Positions 1 to 6,392 of a DNA stretch of 29,137 nucleotides are shown here, one piece after another. Under the pieces are notes generated by a model, which did no database searches, had not been told where the DNA came from, and saw only the letters and a list, made by a program, of their open reading frames with translations. Within the stretch, counting starts at the first letter, position 1. Every line of letters starts with the position of its first letter. This DNA is from a virus: positions 1 through 29,137 of the IMG/VR virus record IMGVR_UViG_3300017757_000091; one strand, written 5' to 3'. Both the position numbers and the translations under genes were made by a program.

Positions 1-196
1 TATAAAAAACATCTAAATATCCAGAAGATTTTGAAAGATAACTAGATATTTATATTTGACCGCTAGTACTTGTATTAGCTGCTAATCTGGACCCGGGTTC
101 GATTCCCGGCATCTCCACCAAGTGACAACTTACAATATGGGGATGAATGGTATTGACAGGTAGTAAGGGTATAAGGAAGGTCAACCGCGTTTAACT

Positions 197-229
197 GGCG
201 AACAAGTTGAAATGGCGATGGCTGCCTAG
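197..229 (+). other. tmRNA proteolysis-tag reading frame
   Basis: The proposed resume codon is GGC at 197-199. Reading gives GEQVEMAMAA and then TAG at 227-229; with the alanine carried by the tmRNA the tag would be A-GEQVEMAMAA. The choice rests on the hydrophobic-Ala-Ala ending typical of ssrA tags, on an encoded length of ten (as in E. coli), and on an A four bases before the resume codon. The neighbouring frame from GCG at 199 ends in Pro-Arg and is unlike any degradation tag. The stop lies in a hairpin, TGCCT (223-227)/AGGCA (232-236), matching the stem that holds the tag stop in other tmRNAs. The exact resume codon is inferred. Confidence 0.75.
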
Positions 230-246
230 ATAGGCACTCATACCAA

Positions 247-278
247 ACGACAAACAGGGATCATGTCGTAGAAATCCC
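247..278 (+). other. H-type pseudoknot in the tmRNA coding piece
   Basis: Stem 1 pairs ACGACA (247-252) with TGTCGT (264-269), six perfect pairs. Stem 2 pairs GGGAT (257-261), inside the loop of stem 1, with ATCCC (274-278), five perfect pairs. The interleaved order is that of an H-type pseudoknot, and it sits downstream of the tag stop where tmRNAs carry PK2 and later pseudoknots. The coding piece probably ends soon after it. Confidence 0.75.
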
Positions 279-309
279 GGAGGATAGAGGTTAAGTATAA
301 AGAAAAAAA

Positions 310-954
310 ATGATTGAACAACTAACATATGGCTCATTAGATATAGATGACTTATTTGATAAGTCACTACCAGATACACTGTTCCAGTACTCTGAAGAAG
401 AGGTTGAACAGTTTCATGAAGGGTATAGTTATGAGATGAATAAACTTATGTTAGAGAGTGTATCTAGAGCAATACGTAGCGGTGGTATGGAACATGAAGG
501 TATGGAACGTATGGAATCGATCATACAATTCTTACAAACACTTACTAAAGAAGATCTACAGATATTTGAAAAACATATGGAAGATTTTGCTGCAACAAAT
601 CCAAATATGTTATGGAATATGTTACACAGTAAGGATAAAAAACTATATAAAACACCAGAGAAATTTTACTACTGGTTATCAAATATAACAGATAACAATA
701 TAGATAAATATATTTATAGGGCTGCAGATGGCAAAAAGCTCCATTCAGATGATATGTATATAAAAGAACCGGTTACTAAAGTTGAAATTTTAGATGGTTA
801 TATAGCTGTTAGTTCATCTAATTTAGATGCTTTAGACAAATTTAAAGAGCGAATTATGATTTCTAATTCTTGTACTTATGATCATAGAATAAAAAAACAT
901 AATGGTATTACAATACATAGTTATGTATTTAATATGAACAAAATTAATAATTGA
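310..954 (+). CDS. Uncharacterised 214-residue protein
   Basis: I do not recognise a family. The protein is soluble-looking, with no signal peptide or membrane segment. The N-terminal part is acidic and helical (Glu-rich around residues 28-38). A Met/Glu-rich helical stretch follows (about 60-95), with a mixed, more basic C-terminal third. The start at 310 is the first ATG after the tmRNA coding piece. No clear Shine-Dalgarno site is close, only an A-rich run and a GAGG about 20 bases upstream. It is the first protein gene after the tmRNA and could be co-transcribed with it. A 69-base gap separates it from the next gene. Its length and steady codon use support a real gene, but function is unknown. 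Confidence 0.7.
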   Translation: MIEQLTYGSLDIDDLFDKSLPDTLFQYSEEEVEQFHEGYSYEMNKLMLESVSRAIRSGGMEHEGMERMESIIQFLQTLTKEDLQIFEKHMEDFAATNPNMLWNMLHSKDKKLYKTPEKFYYWLSNITDNNIDKYIYRAADGKKLHSDDMYIKEPVTKVEILDGYIAVSSSNLDALDKFKERIMISNSCTYDHRIKKHNGITIHSYVFNMNKINN

Positions 955-1012
955 TAAATGGTTATAATAAAATAAATTGAAAAAACATAACTGTATCTTT
1001 TTTAAACTAATA

Positions 1013-1023
1013 TATATTAATAT
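1013..1023 (+). promoter_or_regulatory. TATATT box five bases before a start codon
   Basis: TATATT (1013-1018) is followed by AATAT and directly by the ATG at 1024, with no ribosome-binding site. The same geometry occurs before the primase gene (19754-19764). If the box is a -10 element, the transcript would start at or next to the ATG and be leaderless. No good -35 hexamer is visible here. Confidence 0.35.
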
Positions 1024-1491
1024 ATGAAAGCAAAAATTGAATATAAAACAGAAGTTATAGATGGTGAATTACACATGGAATGTAAAGTGTGTGGTACATC
1101 CACCAAAGTAGGAAGCGATGTACAAGCCGTTACTTGCTATATATGTGTTTCAGAGAACTTCGAAAAAGACTTTCCATTTAAACCATCATATGGTTACGTA
1201 CCAACTGGTCGACCAAGAGGGTGGGCGTTTATGAAGGAATTTGTAGATAAAGATGGAAATGTTTACCATAAAGGTAAAGAGCAGCCTGACCTGAAAGGTA
1301 CTCTTAAACCAACAGTTATAAAACCAAAAGATTCAAAACCTAAACTTACAAAGAGTCAGAAGCAGCGTATTAAATCAGATGCATTTGCTGAAATACATAA
1401 GCTAAAAAAAGATCTCAAAAAAGCAAAATATAAAAAAGATGTTAGGTTAATTAATTCTAAAATTAAAAAATTACAAAAAATTATTAAGTAG
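1024..1491 (+). CDS. Zinc-ribbon protein with GRPRGW motif
   Basis: A 155-residue protein with two CxxC knuckles, C20/C23 and C38/C41, that should bind one zinc as a small ribbon. A GRPRGW motif follows at 62-67, then a short beta-like region with a Lys-Gly-Lys-Glu segment. The C-terminal half (about 95-155) is very lysine-rich and helical, suggesting nucleic-acid contact. GRPRGW resembles an AT-hook core. Proteins with this zinc ribbon plus RPRGW arrangement recur, as I recall, among marine T4-like phages as conserved hypotheticals, but I know of no assigned function. The start is the ATG at 1024, preceded by a TATATT box rather than a ribosome site. DNA or RNA binding is inferred from composition only. 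Confidence 0.8.
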   Translation: MKAKIEYKTEVIDGELHMECKVCGTSTKVGSDVQAVTCYICVSENFEKDFPFKPSYGYVPTGRPRGWAFMKEFVDKDGNVYHKGKEQPDLKGTLKPTVIKPKDSKPKLTKSQKQRIKSDAFAEIHKLKKDLKKAKYKKDVRLINSKIKKLQKIIK

Positions 1492-1517
1492 TAGTTGGAA
1501 ATACAATATTTTTTTCT

Positions 1518-1527
1518 TATATTTATA
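1518..1527 (+). promoter_or_regulatory. Candidate late promoter motif TATATTTATA
   Basis: TATATTTATA lies in the 61-base gap before the gene at 1553, 25 bases ahead of the ATG and followed by an AGGAGAG ribosome site at 1541-1547. TATAAATT at 1526-1533 overlaps it and is one base from the T4 late box TATAAATA, so this gap could hold the late promoter in either form. The same ten-base motif recurs before other genes. Confidence 0.45.
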
Positions 1528-1552
1528 TAAATTAAATAATAGGAGAGTATTT

Positions 1553-1801
1553 ATGAGTCATAAAGAACGATTATATAAAGCATTAAAGAGCGAATGTGAG
1601 TCTGAAATAAATGAGGCGTTACTTACATTAGATATGTGTTTTGAAAAAGCAACAGCAATTGGTGAGCATACGTCAAAACATTTTTTAGAAGAAGCATCTA
1701 AAGCGTTAGATAATTTAACGAATGGTAGAGATAAGTTAGATACATTAAATACTTATTATAATATAGAACCTGCGCTAGGTAAAGAAATTTTAAACGATTA
1801 A
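1553..1801 (+). CDS. Small helical conserved protein
   Basis: An 82-residue, mostly charged helical protein with no membrane segment and no known catalytic motif. It begins MSHKERLYKAL and is rich in Glu, Lys and Leu throughout, suggesting a helical bundle. The start is well supported by AGGAGAG about five bases upstream and a promoter-like TATATTTATA in the same gap. The next gene starts two bases after its stop, so the pair is probably translated from one message. Small helical proteins like this occur in other marine T4-like phages, but I cannot name a role. Confidence 0.72.
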   Translation: MSHKERLYKALKSECESEINEALLTLDMCFEKATAIGEHTSKHFLEEASKALDNLTNGRDKLDTLNTYYNIEPALGKEILND

Positions 1802-1803
1802 AT

Positions 1804-2382
1804 ATGAAAGATAGTACACAAATGTTCTTAATGATTGCTATCATATTTTTAGCATCAATATATTTTACGATTATGGCAGTTGATTATGAGAGAAGATATG
1901 AGATGTTAGAACAGCGCAATCAAGTACAGAAGTATACGATAGATAGTTTACAAATTACTATTGATACACTTGAGTATAGATTAGAAACATATGATATTAA
2001 ACATCAGTATAACGAAATTAAACGAGAGATTAAAGAAGTTATTGATGCTATAATTTTTGTAGAGAGTGGTGATAATGATAACGCTTACTGTGAGCCTGAA
2101 GATGCTGTAGGATGTTTACAAATTAGACAAACAATGGTTGATGATGTTAATCGTATACTAAAAAGAAAAAAATCTAGTACACGCTATTCATATAATGATA
2201 GATGGGATAGAGAGTTATCTATTGAAATGTTTAACATATATTGTAATTATTATAATTTAACTACAGCGGAAGAAATGGCAAGATGTTGGAATGGTGGTCC
2301 GCGTGGTTATAAAAAGCGAGCAACACAAGTGTATTGGAATAAAGTAGAATTAAAATTAGAGGAAGCATATGCATCTAGATGA
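1804..2382 (+). CDS. Membrane-anchored lysozyme-like (SLT) transglycosylase
   Basis: A 192-residue protein with three parts. Residues 7-26 form one hydrophobic segment that would anchor it in the inner membrane. Residues about 28-80 are a charged coiled-coil stalk. Residues about 80-190 resemble the lysozyme-like transglycosylase fold: FVESG with likely catalytic Glu87, AVGCLQI at 101-107 (usual form GLLQI) and CWNGGP at 161-166 (usual form YNAGP). The family cleaves peptidoglycan between MurNAc and GlcNAc. With an N-terminal anchor and no cleavable signal, it probably faces the periplasm and could act in lysis or wall remodelling. It starts two bases after the preceding stop, and its last 14 bases overlap the next gene. 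The motifs are somewhat divergent, so activity is inferred. Confidence 0.75.
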   Translation: MKDSTQMFLMIAIIFLASIYFTIMAVDYERRYEMLEQRNQVQKYTIDSLQITIDTLEYRLETYDIKHQYNEIKREIKEVIDAIIFVESGDNDNAYCEPEDAVGCLQIRQTMVDDVNRILKRKKSSTRYSYNDRWDRELSIEMFNIYCNYYNLTTAEEMARCWNGGPRGYKKRATQVYWNKVELKLEEAYASR

Positions 2383-3133
2383 AAATAAAATAGTAGAAAA
2401 TTGGGAAACGCTAATAAGTAAAATTAACGGCAACTTCTCAGACCCACGTAGAAAGAAACTTATAGAAATGTATGAATTCTTTCAAGATAGAATGATGTTA
2501 ATGCCTGCGTCAAGCTTTGAGCATTACCATAATTGCTTTGCTGGCGGTTATGTTGATCATATTATTAGAGTAATGGATTGTGCACATAAAGTATATCATT
2601 CATGGAAAGATATGGGATCTGATTGTTCAGGATATACGTATGAAGAGCTAATGTTTGCTGCACTTAATCACGATTTAGGTAAAGTAGGTACTCAAGAGTT
2701 TGAAATGTATAAACCTAATCCATCGGAATGGCATAGAAAAAATCAAGGTAAGATTTATGAAATAAATCCTGATATACCTTTTATGTCTGTACCTGATAGA
2801 TCTTTATTATTACTTAACGAGTTTGGCATAACATTTAATCAGAATGAAATGATGGGTATTAAACTGCATGATGGTTTATACGACGACTCTAATAAGCCAT
2901 ATTTTGTAGCATTTAGACCAGAATCTAGAATGAGAATTAATTTACCTATTATACTTCATCACGCTGATCATATGGCTAGTCAAATAGAGTATGAAACGTG
3001 GAAAGGAAGCAACTCAACAGCTATTAAAGAAACTAAAAAGGTAGCTCGTAAAGCTTATAATAATAAAACAGTAAGTGGTGCTAATGATTCTGCTAAAGAT
3101 TTATTTAAAGATTTATTTGGAGACACTAAATGA
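2369..3133 (+). CDS. HD-domain phosphohydrolase
   Basis: A 254-residue protein with the metal-binding pattern of the HD superfamily: His64 (GGYVDH), His101-Asp102 (NHDLGK), a further His-Asp at 167-168 (KLHDG), and a His/Asp cluster at 197-201 (HHADH). These enzymes hydrolyse phosphate esters, often nucleotides or cyclic nucleotides. The C-terminal 50 residues are basic and probably disordered. The ATG at 2369 lies inside the end of the transglycosylase gene, and the stop overlaps the next start by four bases (ATGA), so translation is probably coupled. A role in nucleotide metabolism or host nucleotide signalling is likely by family, but the substrate cannot be read from the sequence. Confidence 0.85.
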   Translation: MHLDENKIVENWETLISKINGNFSDPRRKKLIEMYEFFQDRMMLMPASSFEHYHNCFAGGYVDHIIRVMDCAHKVYHSWKDMGSDCSGYTYEELMFAALNHDLGKVGTQEFEMYKPNPSEWHRKNQGKIYEINPDIPFMSVPDRSLLLLNEFGITFNQNEMMGIKLHDGLYDDSNKPYFVAFRPESRMRINLPIILHHADHMASQIEYETWKGSNSTAIKETKKVARKAYNNKTVSGANDSAKDLFKDLFGDTK

Positions 3134-3420
3134 TTACGACAATAGTTATATTAAGTATTGTTGTTTTAATATGTTTCTTTACAATAGGCAATTTACTTCG
3201 CAAGATAGAAAAGGTTGATGATGAACTTACAAGTGTATCTGTAGATGTAGAAGAGTTTATTAATAATTTGAAAGCTGTTCAAAACAAAATATCTGAAATA
3301 GATAGCAAAGGTATGTTTGAGAGTGATGATGAGGTTGGTACAGTATTTACAGGTATTAGAGACATTATATTAAGTTTTGATACTAAATATAATAATAAAG
3401 AGAAACAAGATAATGAATAG
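3130..3420 (+). CDS. Small single-span membrane protein
   Basis: A 96-residue protein with an N-terminal hydrophobic segment (residues 2-20) followed by a helical, coiled-coil-like region (about 22-60) and an acidic stretch (Glu-Ser-Asp-Asp-Glu around 65-69). The topology suggests an inner-membrane anchor with a cytoplasmic or periplasmic coiled coil. Its ATGA start overlaps the HD hydrolase stop, and its end overlaps the sigma-factor start at 3413 by eight bases, so it belongs to the same translationally coupled set. I do not recognise a named family. Position between the hydrolase and gp55 is the only functional hint. Confidence 0.75.
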   Translation: MITTIVILSIVVLICFFTIGNLLRKIEKVDDELTSVSVDVEEFINNLKAVQNKISEIDSKGMFESDDEVGTVFTGIRDIILSFDTKYNNKEKQDNE

Positions 3421-4177
3421 TCCAGTTAATTTATTTTATGAGAATATAGAGAAGAACAGAATTAAAGAAGCACTAGAGTTATCACAAGCTGCTAAACCTA
3501 AAAGAGGTAGACCTAGAAAAAATAAATTATACTTCACTCAAGATACAGAGGATGCTATTATAGCGTATACTGCTGAAGAGAGTCAACATTTGAGAAACAA
3601 AGTTTATAATGATTATATACATAAGCCGTTACAAAAAATGACCGAGAGTTTAATTCACAGGTATAAGTTTTACCACTTTGATGCAGTAACTAAAGATGTA
3701 CAGCATGAAGTTATAGCTTTTATATTAGAAAAATTACCGAAATATTCTAAAGAAAAGGGTAAAGCATTTTCTTACTTCTCTATAGTTGCTAAAAATTACT
3801 TGATACAAAATAATTATAAACACTATAATAGAAAGAAAGCTAAAGCTCCTGTACTTGCAATTGATACACAACGTAATGTAACTAATGAAATAATAAAGAA
3901 TGAATACACAAGTGAGATTCAAGATTTTTTCCATATTTTTGTTGAACATTGTGAAAAAAATATTGACACGATTATACGGTATAAGAGGGATATACCTATT
4001 GCTTATGCAGTTTTAGAAATATTTAAAAGGTGTGAAAATATTGAAACGTATAACAAAAAAGCACTTTATATTATGGTTCGTGAAATGGTTAATGTAAAAA
4101 CGCAATATATAACACGTGTTGTAAATATACTAAAGAAAGAATATAAAAGAATGTATCTATTATATAAGGAAAGATAG
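3413..4177 (+). CDS. 55: Late-transcription sigma factor gp55
   Basis: A 254-residue protein related to T4 gp55, the divergent sigma factor that directs host RNA polymerase to late promoters. The core at about residues 65-145 has the sigma-2-like pattern: KPLQKMTESLI, a QHEVIAFILEKLPKYS stretch and the GKAFSYFSIVAKNYLI helix. Residues 31-37 (RGRPRKN) form a basic AT-hook-like patch not expected in T4 gp55, which is 185 residues. A longer frame opens at 3377, but I prefer the ATG at 3413 because it gives a small overlap with the upstream stop and a normal N terminus. The gene closes the coupled set starting at 1553. It is the probable reader of the late promoters in this window. Confidence 0.9.
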   Translation: MNSPVNLFYENIEKNRIKEALELSQAAKPKRGRPRKNKLYFTQDTEDAIIAYTAEESQHLRNKVYNDYIHKPLQKMTESLIHRYKFYHFDAVTKDVQHEVIAFILEKLPKYSKEKGKAFSYFSIVAKNYLIQNNYKHYNRKKAKAPVLAIDTQRNVTNEIIKNEYTSEIQDFFHIFVEHCEKNIDTIIRYKRDIPIAYAVLEIFKRCENIETYNKKALYIMVREMVNVKTQYITRVVNILKKEYKRMYLLYKER

Positions 4178-4210
4178 CCCGCCTGATATGTATTATAGAT
4201 AAAATGGTTA

Positions 4211-4218
4211 TATAAATA
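4211..4218 (+). promoter_or_regulatory. T4-type late promoter box TATAAATA
   Basis: An exact TATAAATA sits in the 120-base gap after gp55, 79 bases before the ATG at 4298. This is the gp55-dependent -10 box of T4, and the only exact intergenic match on the + strand that I found. Transcription would begin near 4224 and give a leader of about 74 bases. Confidence 0.6.
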
Positions 4219-4241
4219 AAGGTAAAGGTTATAAATGAGAA

Positions 4242-4267
4242 GAGAGTACTCTCACGGCAATTGTGCC
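4242..4267 (+). promoter_or_regulatory. Structured leader: palindrome and hairpin
   Basis: GAGAGTACTCTC (4242-4253) is a perfect 12-base palindrome. Three bases on, GGCA (4256-4259) pairs with TGCC (4264-4267) around an ATTG loop. Both lie in the untranslated leader between the TATAAATA box and an AAGGAG ribosome site near 4286-4291. They could stabilise the message or bind a dimeric regulator. Confidence 0.4.
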
Positions 4268-4297
4268 ACAAAATAGAATTAATTTAAGGAGAATATT

Positions 4298-4522
4298 ATG
4301 GATTCAGTAATGAAATACGTAACAGGATTTTTTGGTGGTCTTATGACTATTATGATGGCAGTATTGCCAATAACAATCCTGTGGCAAGTGCTAACTGGCA
4401 CAACTGTATTTGGAATGGACGTAATTACTAACTTATCTGCAATTGTAGCTTCACTTGGTGAAGGTGGGTTTGTAGGTTTAGTTGTGTTAGTAATTATTAC
4501 TTCATTTTTCGTGAAAAAGTAG
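4298..4522 (+). CDS. Two-helix membrane protein, holin candidate
   Basis: A 74-residue protein with two predicted membrane helices (about 11-32 and 55-72), a short glycine-containing turn and a basic Lys-Lys C terminus. Size and topology fit class II-type phage holins, but also many small phage membrane proteins. It has its own late-type promoter, a structured leader, an excellent AAGGAG ribosome site seven bases before the ATG, and an intrinsic terminator immediately after. This indicates a single-gene unit expressed strongly and late. A lysozyme-like gene lies about 2 kb upstream, which would suit a holin, but no motif proves it. Confidence 0.8.
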   Translation: MDSVMKYVTGFFGGLMTIMMAVLPITILWQVLTGTTVFGMDVITNLSAIVASLGEGGFVGLVVLVIITSFFVKK

Positions 4523-4548
4523 TTTTTGAAAAAATATATATATTTAAG

Positions 4549-4583
4549 AAAGCGCCTGCTAATCCAGGCGCTTTTTGTTTTTT
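4549..4583 (+). terminator. Strong intrinsic terminator
   Basis: AAAGCGCCTG (4549-4558) and CAGGCGCTTT (4565-4574) are perfect ten-base complements around the loop CTAATC. The core is eight pairs, mostly G-C, followed by a T-rich run to 4583 (CTTTTTGTTTTTT). It begins 26 bases after the small membrane protein gene and isolates that gene from the baseplate block. Confidence 0.93.
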
Positions 4584-4585
4584 AA

Positions 4586-4595
4586 TATATTTATT
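4586..4595 (+). promoter_or_regulatory. Variant late promoter motif TATATTTATT
   Basis: Nine of ten bases match the recurring TATATTTATA. It lies directly after the terminator and 15 bases before the ATG at 4611, with a GGAG ribosome site between. A new transcript for the baseplate block is needed here because the terminator precedes it. Confidence 0.45.
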
Positions 4596-4610
4596 AATAC
4601 GGAGTAACAT

Positions 4611-4946
4611 ATGGAAGAAGCAAATGAAATATTTGAAGGTAAAACTTTTGAGAGTTTGATAAAGGATATATATACAAATTCAACTAGAAAGGAAACTCAA
4701 ATACAAATACTTATTACTGAACTTAAACCAATGATTAAGAATATTGGTGATGCAGTAATTATAGTACCACTTATTAAAGATTATATGGAAATAGCTGTGA
4801 AAAATGATGAAGCACTTATTAAAATGGCAGCAATAGTGCAAAAAGCACAAAATAGATCTGGCGGTGATGGTGATAATTTAATGTTAACAGAAGCAGAGAA
4901 AGAGCAATTAATAGCTGAAGTAGGGCGTGTAGGGGTTAGACAGTGA
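4611..4946 (+). CDS. Uncharacterised small protein at head of baseplate block
   Basis: A 111-residue helical protein without membrane segments. Residues 9-17 (GKTFESLIK) open a helix-rich region. The end (about 93-111) is charged and includes LTEAEKEQLIAEVG. It starts after a GGAG site following the terminator. Its TGA stop overlaps the GTG start of the next gene (GTGA), indicating coupled translation with a baseplate protein. Similar short proteins precede baseplate genes in marine T4-like phages to my recollection. A role as an assembly factor or minor tail protein is a guess from position. Confidence 0.7.
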   Translation: MEEANEIFEGKTFESLIKDIYTNSTRKETQIQILITELKPMIKNIGDAVIIVPLIKDYMEIAVKNDEALIKMAAIVQKAQNRSGGDGDNLMLTEAEKEQLIAEVGRVGVRQ

Positions 4947-5992
4947 GCAGATTTTCATCACCATTAAACAAACATAGAAGTGTACAGTTAAGTACACCTT
5001 ACAGAGAAAGAACCACAGATCAACGCTCTGATTCAACAATGGGTGATGTTATGTCTGTTATTTATGATAAAGAAAAAACTAGTTTAGGTGAAATAGCAAT
5101 AATGGTAAAAACAGAGGATGGTACTAAAGTTGCGTCAACGGCTTTACCATTTAATCCTTATAACTTTATGACACCCGTTCCTAATGAAAGAGTTCATTTA
5201 ATTAAAGATCCTGTCGATGATCAATTCTACTATACAGGCATTGTACCCCCATCTGTATATAGAGGTGAAATTAATTATATGCTTAACTCACAAGCACGTA
5301 CTTTCGAAAAAGGTACAAGCACAATTCATACAGGTAATATATTTAAACCAAGACCTAACACGGTACGCTCACTTGATGTATATGAAGGTGATTACACAAT
5401 ACAGGGAAGGTATGGTTCAACAATCCGATTTGCTGGTACAAATGAAAAAATACCAAACGGATTTCAACATAGTAGTGAAAATGTTGCAACTCCAATAATA
5501 CTTATCCGTAATGGATACATGCATACAGAAGATATAGAGGTTGATGAAGCGTCAATATATCTAACAAGCAATCAGCATATACAAGTACCATTTAAAGCAC
5601 CCTTTCCTTCTGAATTAGAAAGTAGTAGGGTAAAGTATTCTAAAGCACAAATAATATTGCATAGTGATAGATTATGTTTAGCTTCAAGAAACGATGATAT
5701 TATACTAAATAGTAATAAATCTATTCAGCTTCTTACAAAATCATGGGCTCATGATGTTGATAAGGTTTTAGATAGCTTTAGTGAGTTAGTTACAGAAGTT
5801 AAGAGTATTGCAGCAACGGTAAAAAGTCTATCACTTACTTCTATATCACAAACATTTATAGTACCTGGTATTGGTACAACAGCACTATCAACAAAAGTAC
5901 CAGATTGGAATAATTATTATTCAAAAAGTATAGCGATAGAACAGAATGTTAATAATATAGAACAAAAAATAATGCAATTAAAGCAGAAATAG
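4943..5992 (+). CDS. Baseplate spike/hub-like protein (OB fold)
   Basis: A 349-residue protein beginning with GTG at 4943, inside the stop of the previous gene. Residues about 33-100 look like the N-terminal OB-like domain of gp5/gpV spike proteins (GDVMSVIYD, then a strand pattern to YYTGIVPP). Residues 150-165 contain DYTIQGRYGSTIRFAG, a motif I associate with VrlC-like hub proteins of marine T4-like phages. Residues about 245-270 (LASRNDDIILNSNKSIQL) resemble the repetitive strands that lead into a spike beta-helix. The last 80 residues are helical. No lysozyme domain like that of T4 gp5 is present. It probably sits at the tail tip. The exact T4 equivalent is uncertain. Confidence 0.72.
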   Translation: MSRFSSPLNKHRSVQLSTPYRERTTDQRSDSTMGDVMSVIYDKEKTSLGEIAIMVKTEDGTKVASTALPFNPYNFMTPVPNERVHLIKDPVDDQFYYTGIVPPSVYRGEINYMLNSQARTFEKGTSTIHTGNIFKPRPNTVRSLDVYEGDYTIQGRYGSTIRFAGTNEKIPNGFQHSSENVATPIILIRNGYMHTEDIEVDEASIYLTSNQHIQVPFKAPFPSELESSRVKYSKAQIILHSDRLCLASRNDDIILNSNKSIQLLTKSWAHDVDKVLDSFSELVTEVKSIAATVKSLSLTSISQTFIVPGIGTTALSTKVPDWNNYYSKSIAIEQNVNNIEQKIMQLKQK

Positions 5993-6001
5993 TATTTGTT
6001 G

Positions 6002-6011
6002 TATATTTATA
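6002..6011 (+). promoter_or_regulatory. Candidate late promoter motif TATATTTATA
   Basis: An exact copy of the recurring motif lies in the gap after the spike-like gene, 27 bases before the ATG at 6039 and followed by GGAGAG. It could drive the gp25-gp6 region. Confidence 0.45.
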
Positions 6012-6038
6012 ATATATACTATATCTATGGAGAGAATC

Positions 6039-6389
6039 ATGAAAGTAAAAGATTTAGCGAGAGTTATTAAGAAAATTGTACGTGAAGAAGTTCAGAAAGA
6101 AGTACGTAGTGTACTTGCTGAACAAACAAAATCAAAACAAGAAAAATTAACGTTAACAGAGGCTTTAACACAAACTGAAACAGAAAATTATCCAACAATG
6201 AAAACATTTAATAGTGCTGATGCTAGAGCAGGGTTTGCAGCAATGCAAGATGGATTTGGTCAACAACAAGCACCTACAGCTTTTCAAGGGCATAGTGGTC
6301 AAGTTGTAGATGCATCGAAAATCGATCCATCTGTTACAAAAGCACTCACGCGTGATTATAGTAAACTAGTACAGAGATTCAAAAAGTAG
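6039..6389 (+). CDS. Small charged protein between spike and gp25
   Basis: A 116-residue protein. Residues 1-35 form a strongly charged amphipathic helix (MKVKDLARVIKKIVREEV onward). The middle is Gln/Ala/Thr-rich and probably disordered, and the end (about 95-116) is a basic segment, DPSVTKALTRDYSKLV. An ATG exists at 6027, but the GGAGAG at 6028-6033 is a good ribosome site only for the ATG at 6039, so I choose that start, as the same layout recurs in neighbouring genes. The stop is three bases before gp25. Function unknown. Position and lack of catalytic motifs suggest a structural or assembly role in the baseplate. Confidence 0.72.
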   Translation: MKVKDLARVIKKIVREEVQKEVRSVLAEQTKSKQEKLTLTEALTQTETENYPTMKTFNSADARAGFAAMQDGFGQQQAPTAFQGHSGQVVDASKIDPSVTKALTRDYSKLVQRFKK

Positions 6390-6392
6390 ATT

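Larger units (their letters stand above)
56..288 (+). ncRNA. ssrA: Circularly permuted (two-piece) tmRNA
   Basis: A transfer-messenger RNA gene in permuted order. The acceptor piece (about 56-120) has a T arm, CCGGG (92-96)/CCCGG (105-109) around a TTCGATT loop, and an encoded CCA (118-120). An 18-nt spacer (121-138) separates it from the coding piece, which starts GGGGATG at 139-145. Acceptor strands 139-145 and 110-116 form seven pairs with G-U at the third, the alanine identity signal. The pieces also pair through GGTC (179-182) with GACC (58-61) and GTATAAG (169-175) with CTTGTAT (69-75), which matches helix P2. A tag frame, a stop-codon hairpin and a downstream pseudoknot follow. Expected maturation is RNase P cleavage before 139 and trimming after 120, giving two base-paired RNAs. 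Outer ends are approximate. Only about 14 nt lie between P2 and the tag, so the usual upstream pseudoknot PK1 seems missing. Role by family: rescue of stalled ribosomes. Confidence 0.92.

Noticed and set aside
1-45. End of an upstream protein gene
   Set aside because: Frame 1 is open to a TAG at 43-45 but only 14 codons are visible. The more protein-like frame 3 has a stop at position 3. Too little to support a gene.
85-120. A tRNA gene, or a tRNA-end attachment site (attP) left by integration
   Set aside because: There is a T arm and CCA but no D arm or anticodon arm upstream, and the 5' acceptor strand lies downstream at 139. The complete permuted tmRNA explains it. No integrase or flanking direct repeat is visible in this window.
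191-379. Minus-strand 62-residue open frame
   Set aside because: It lies across the tmRNA coding piece and the start of the gene at 310, has no ribosome site and looks like a shadow frame.
3377-3412. Upstream start for gp55
   Set aside because: It adds 12 unlikely residues, has no ribosome site and would overlap the preceding gene by 44 bases instead of eight.
6027-6038. Upstream ATG at 6027 as gene start
   Set aside because: The GGAGAG at 6028-6033 is the ribosome site for ATG 6039 and so lies within the longer frame's first codons.
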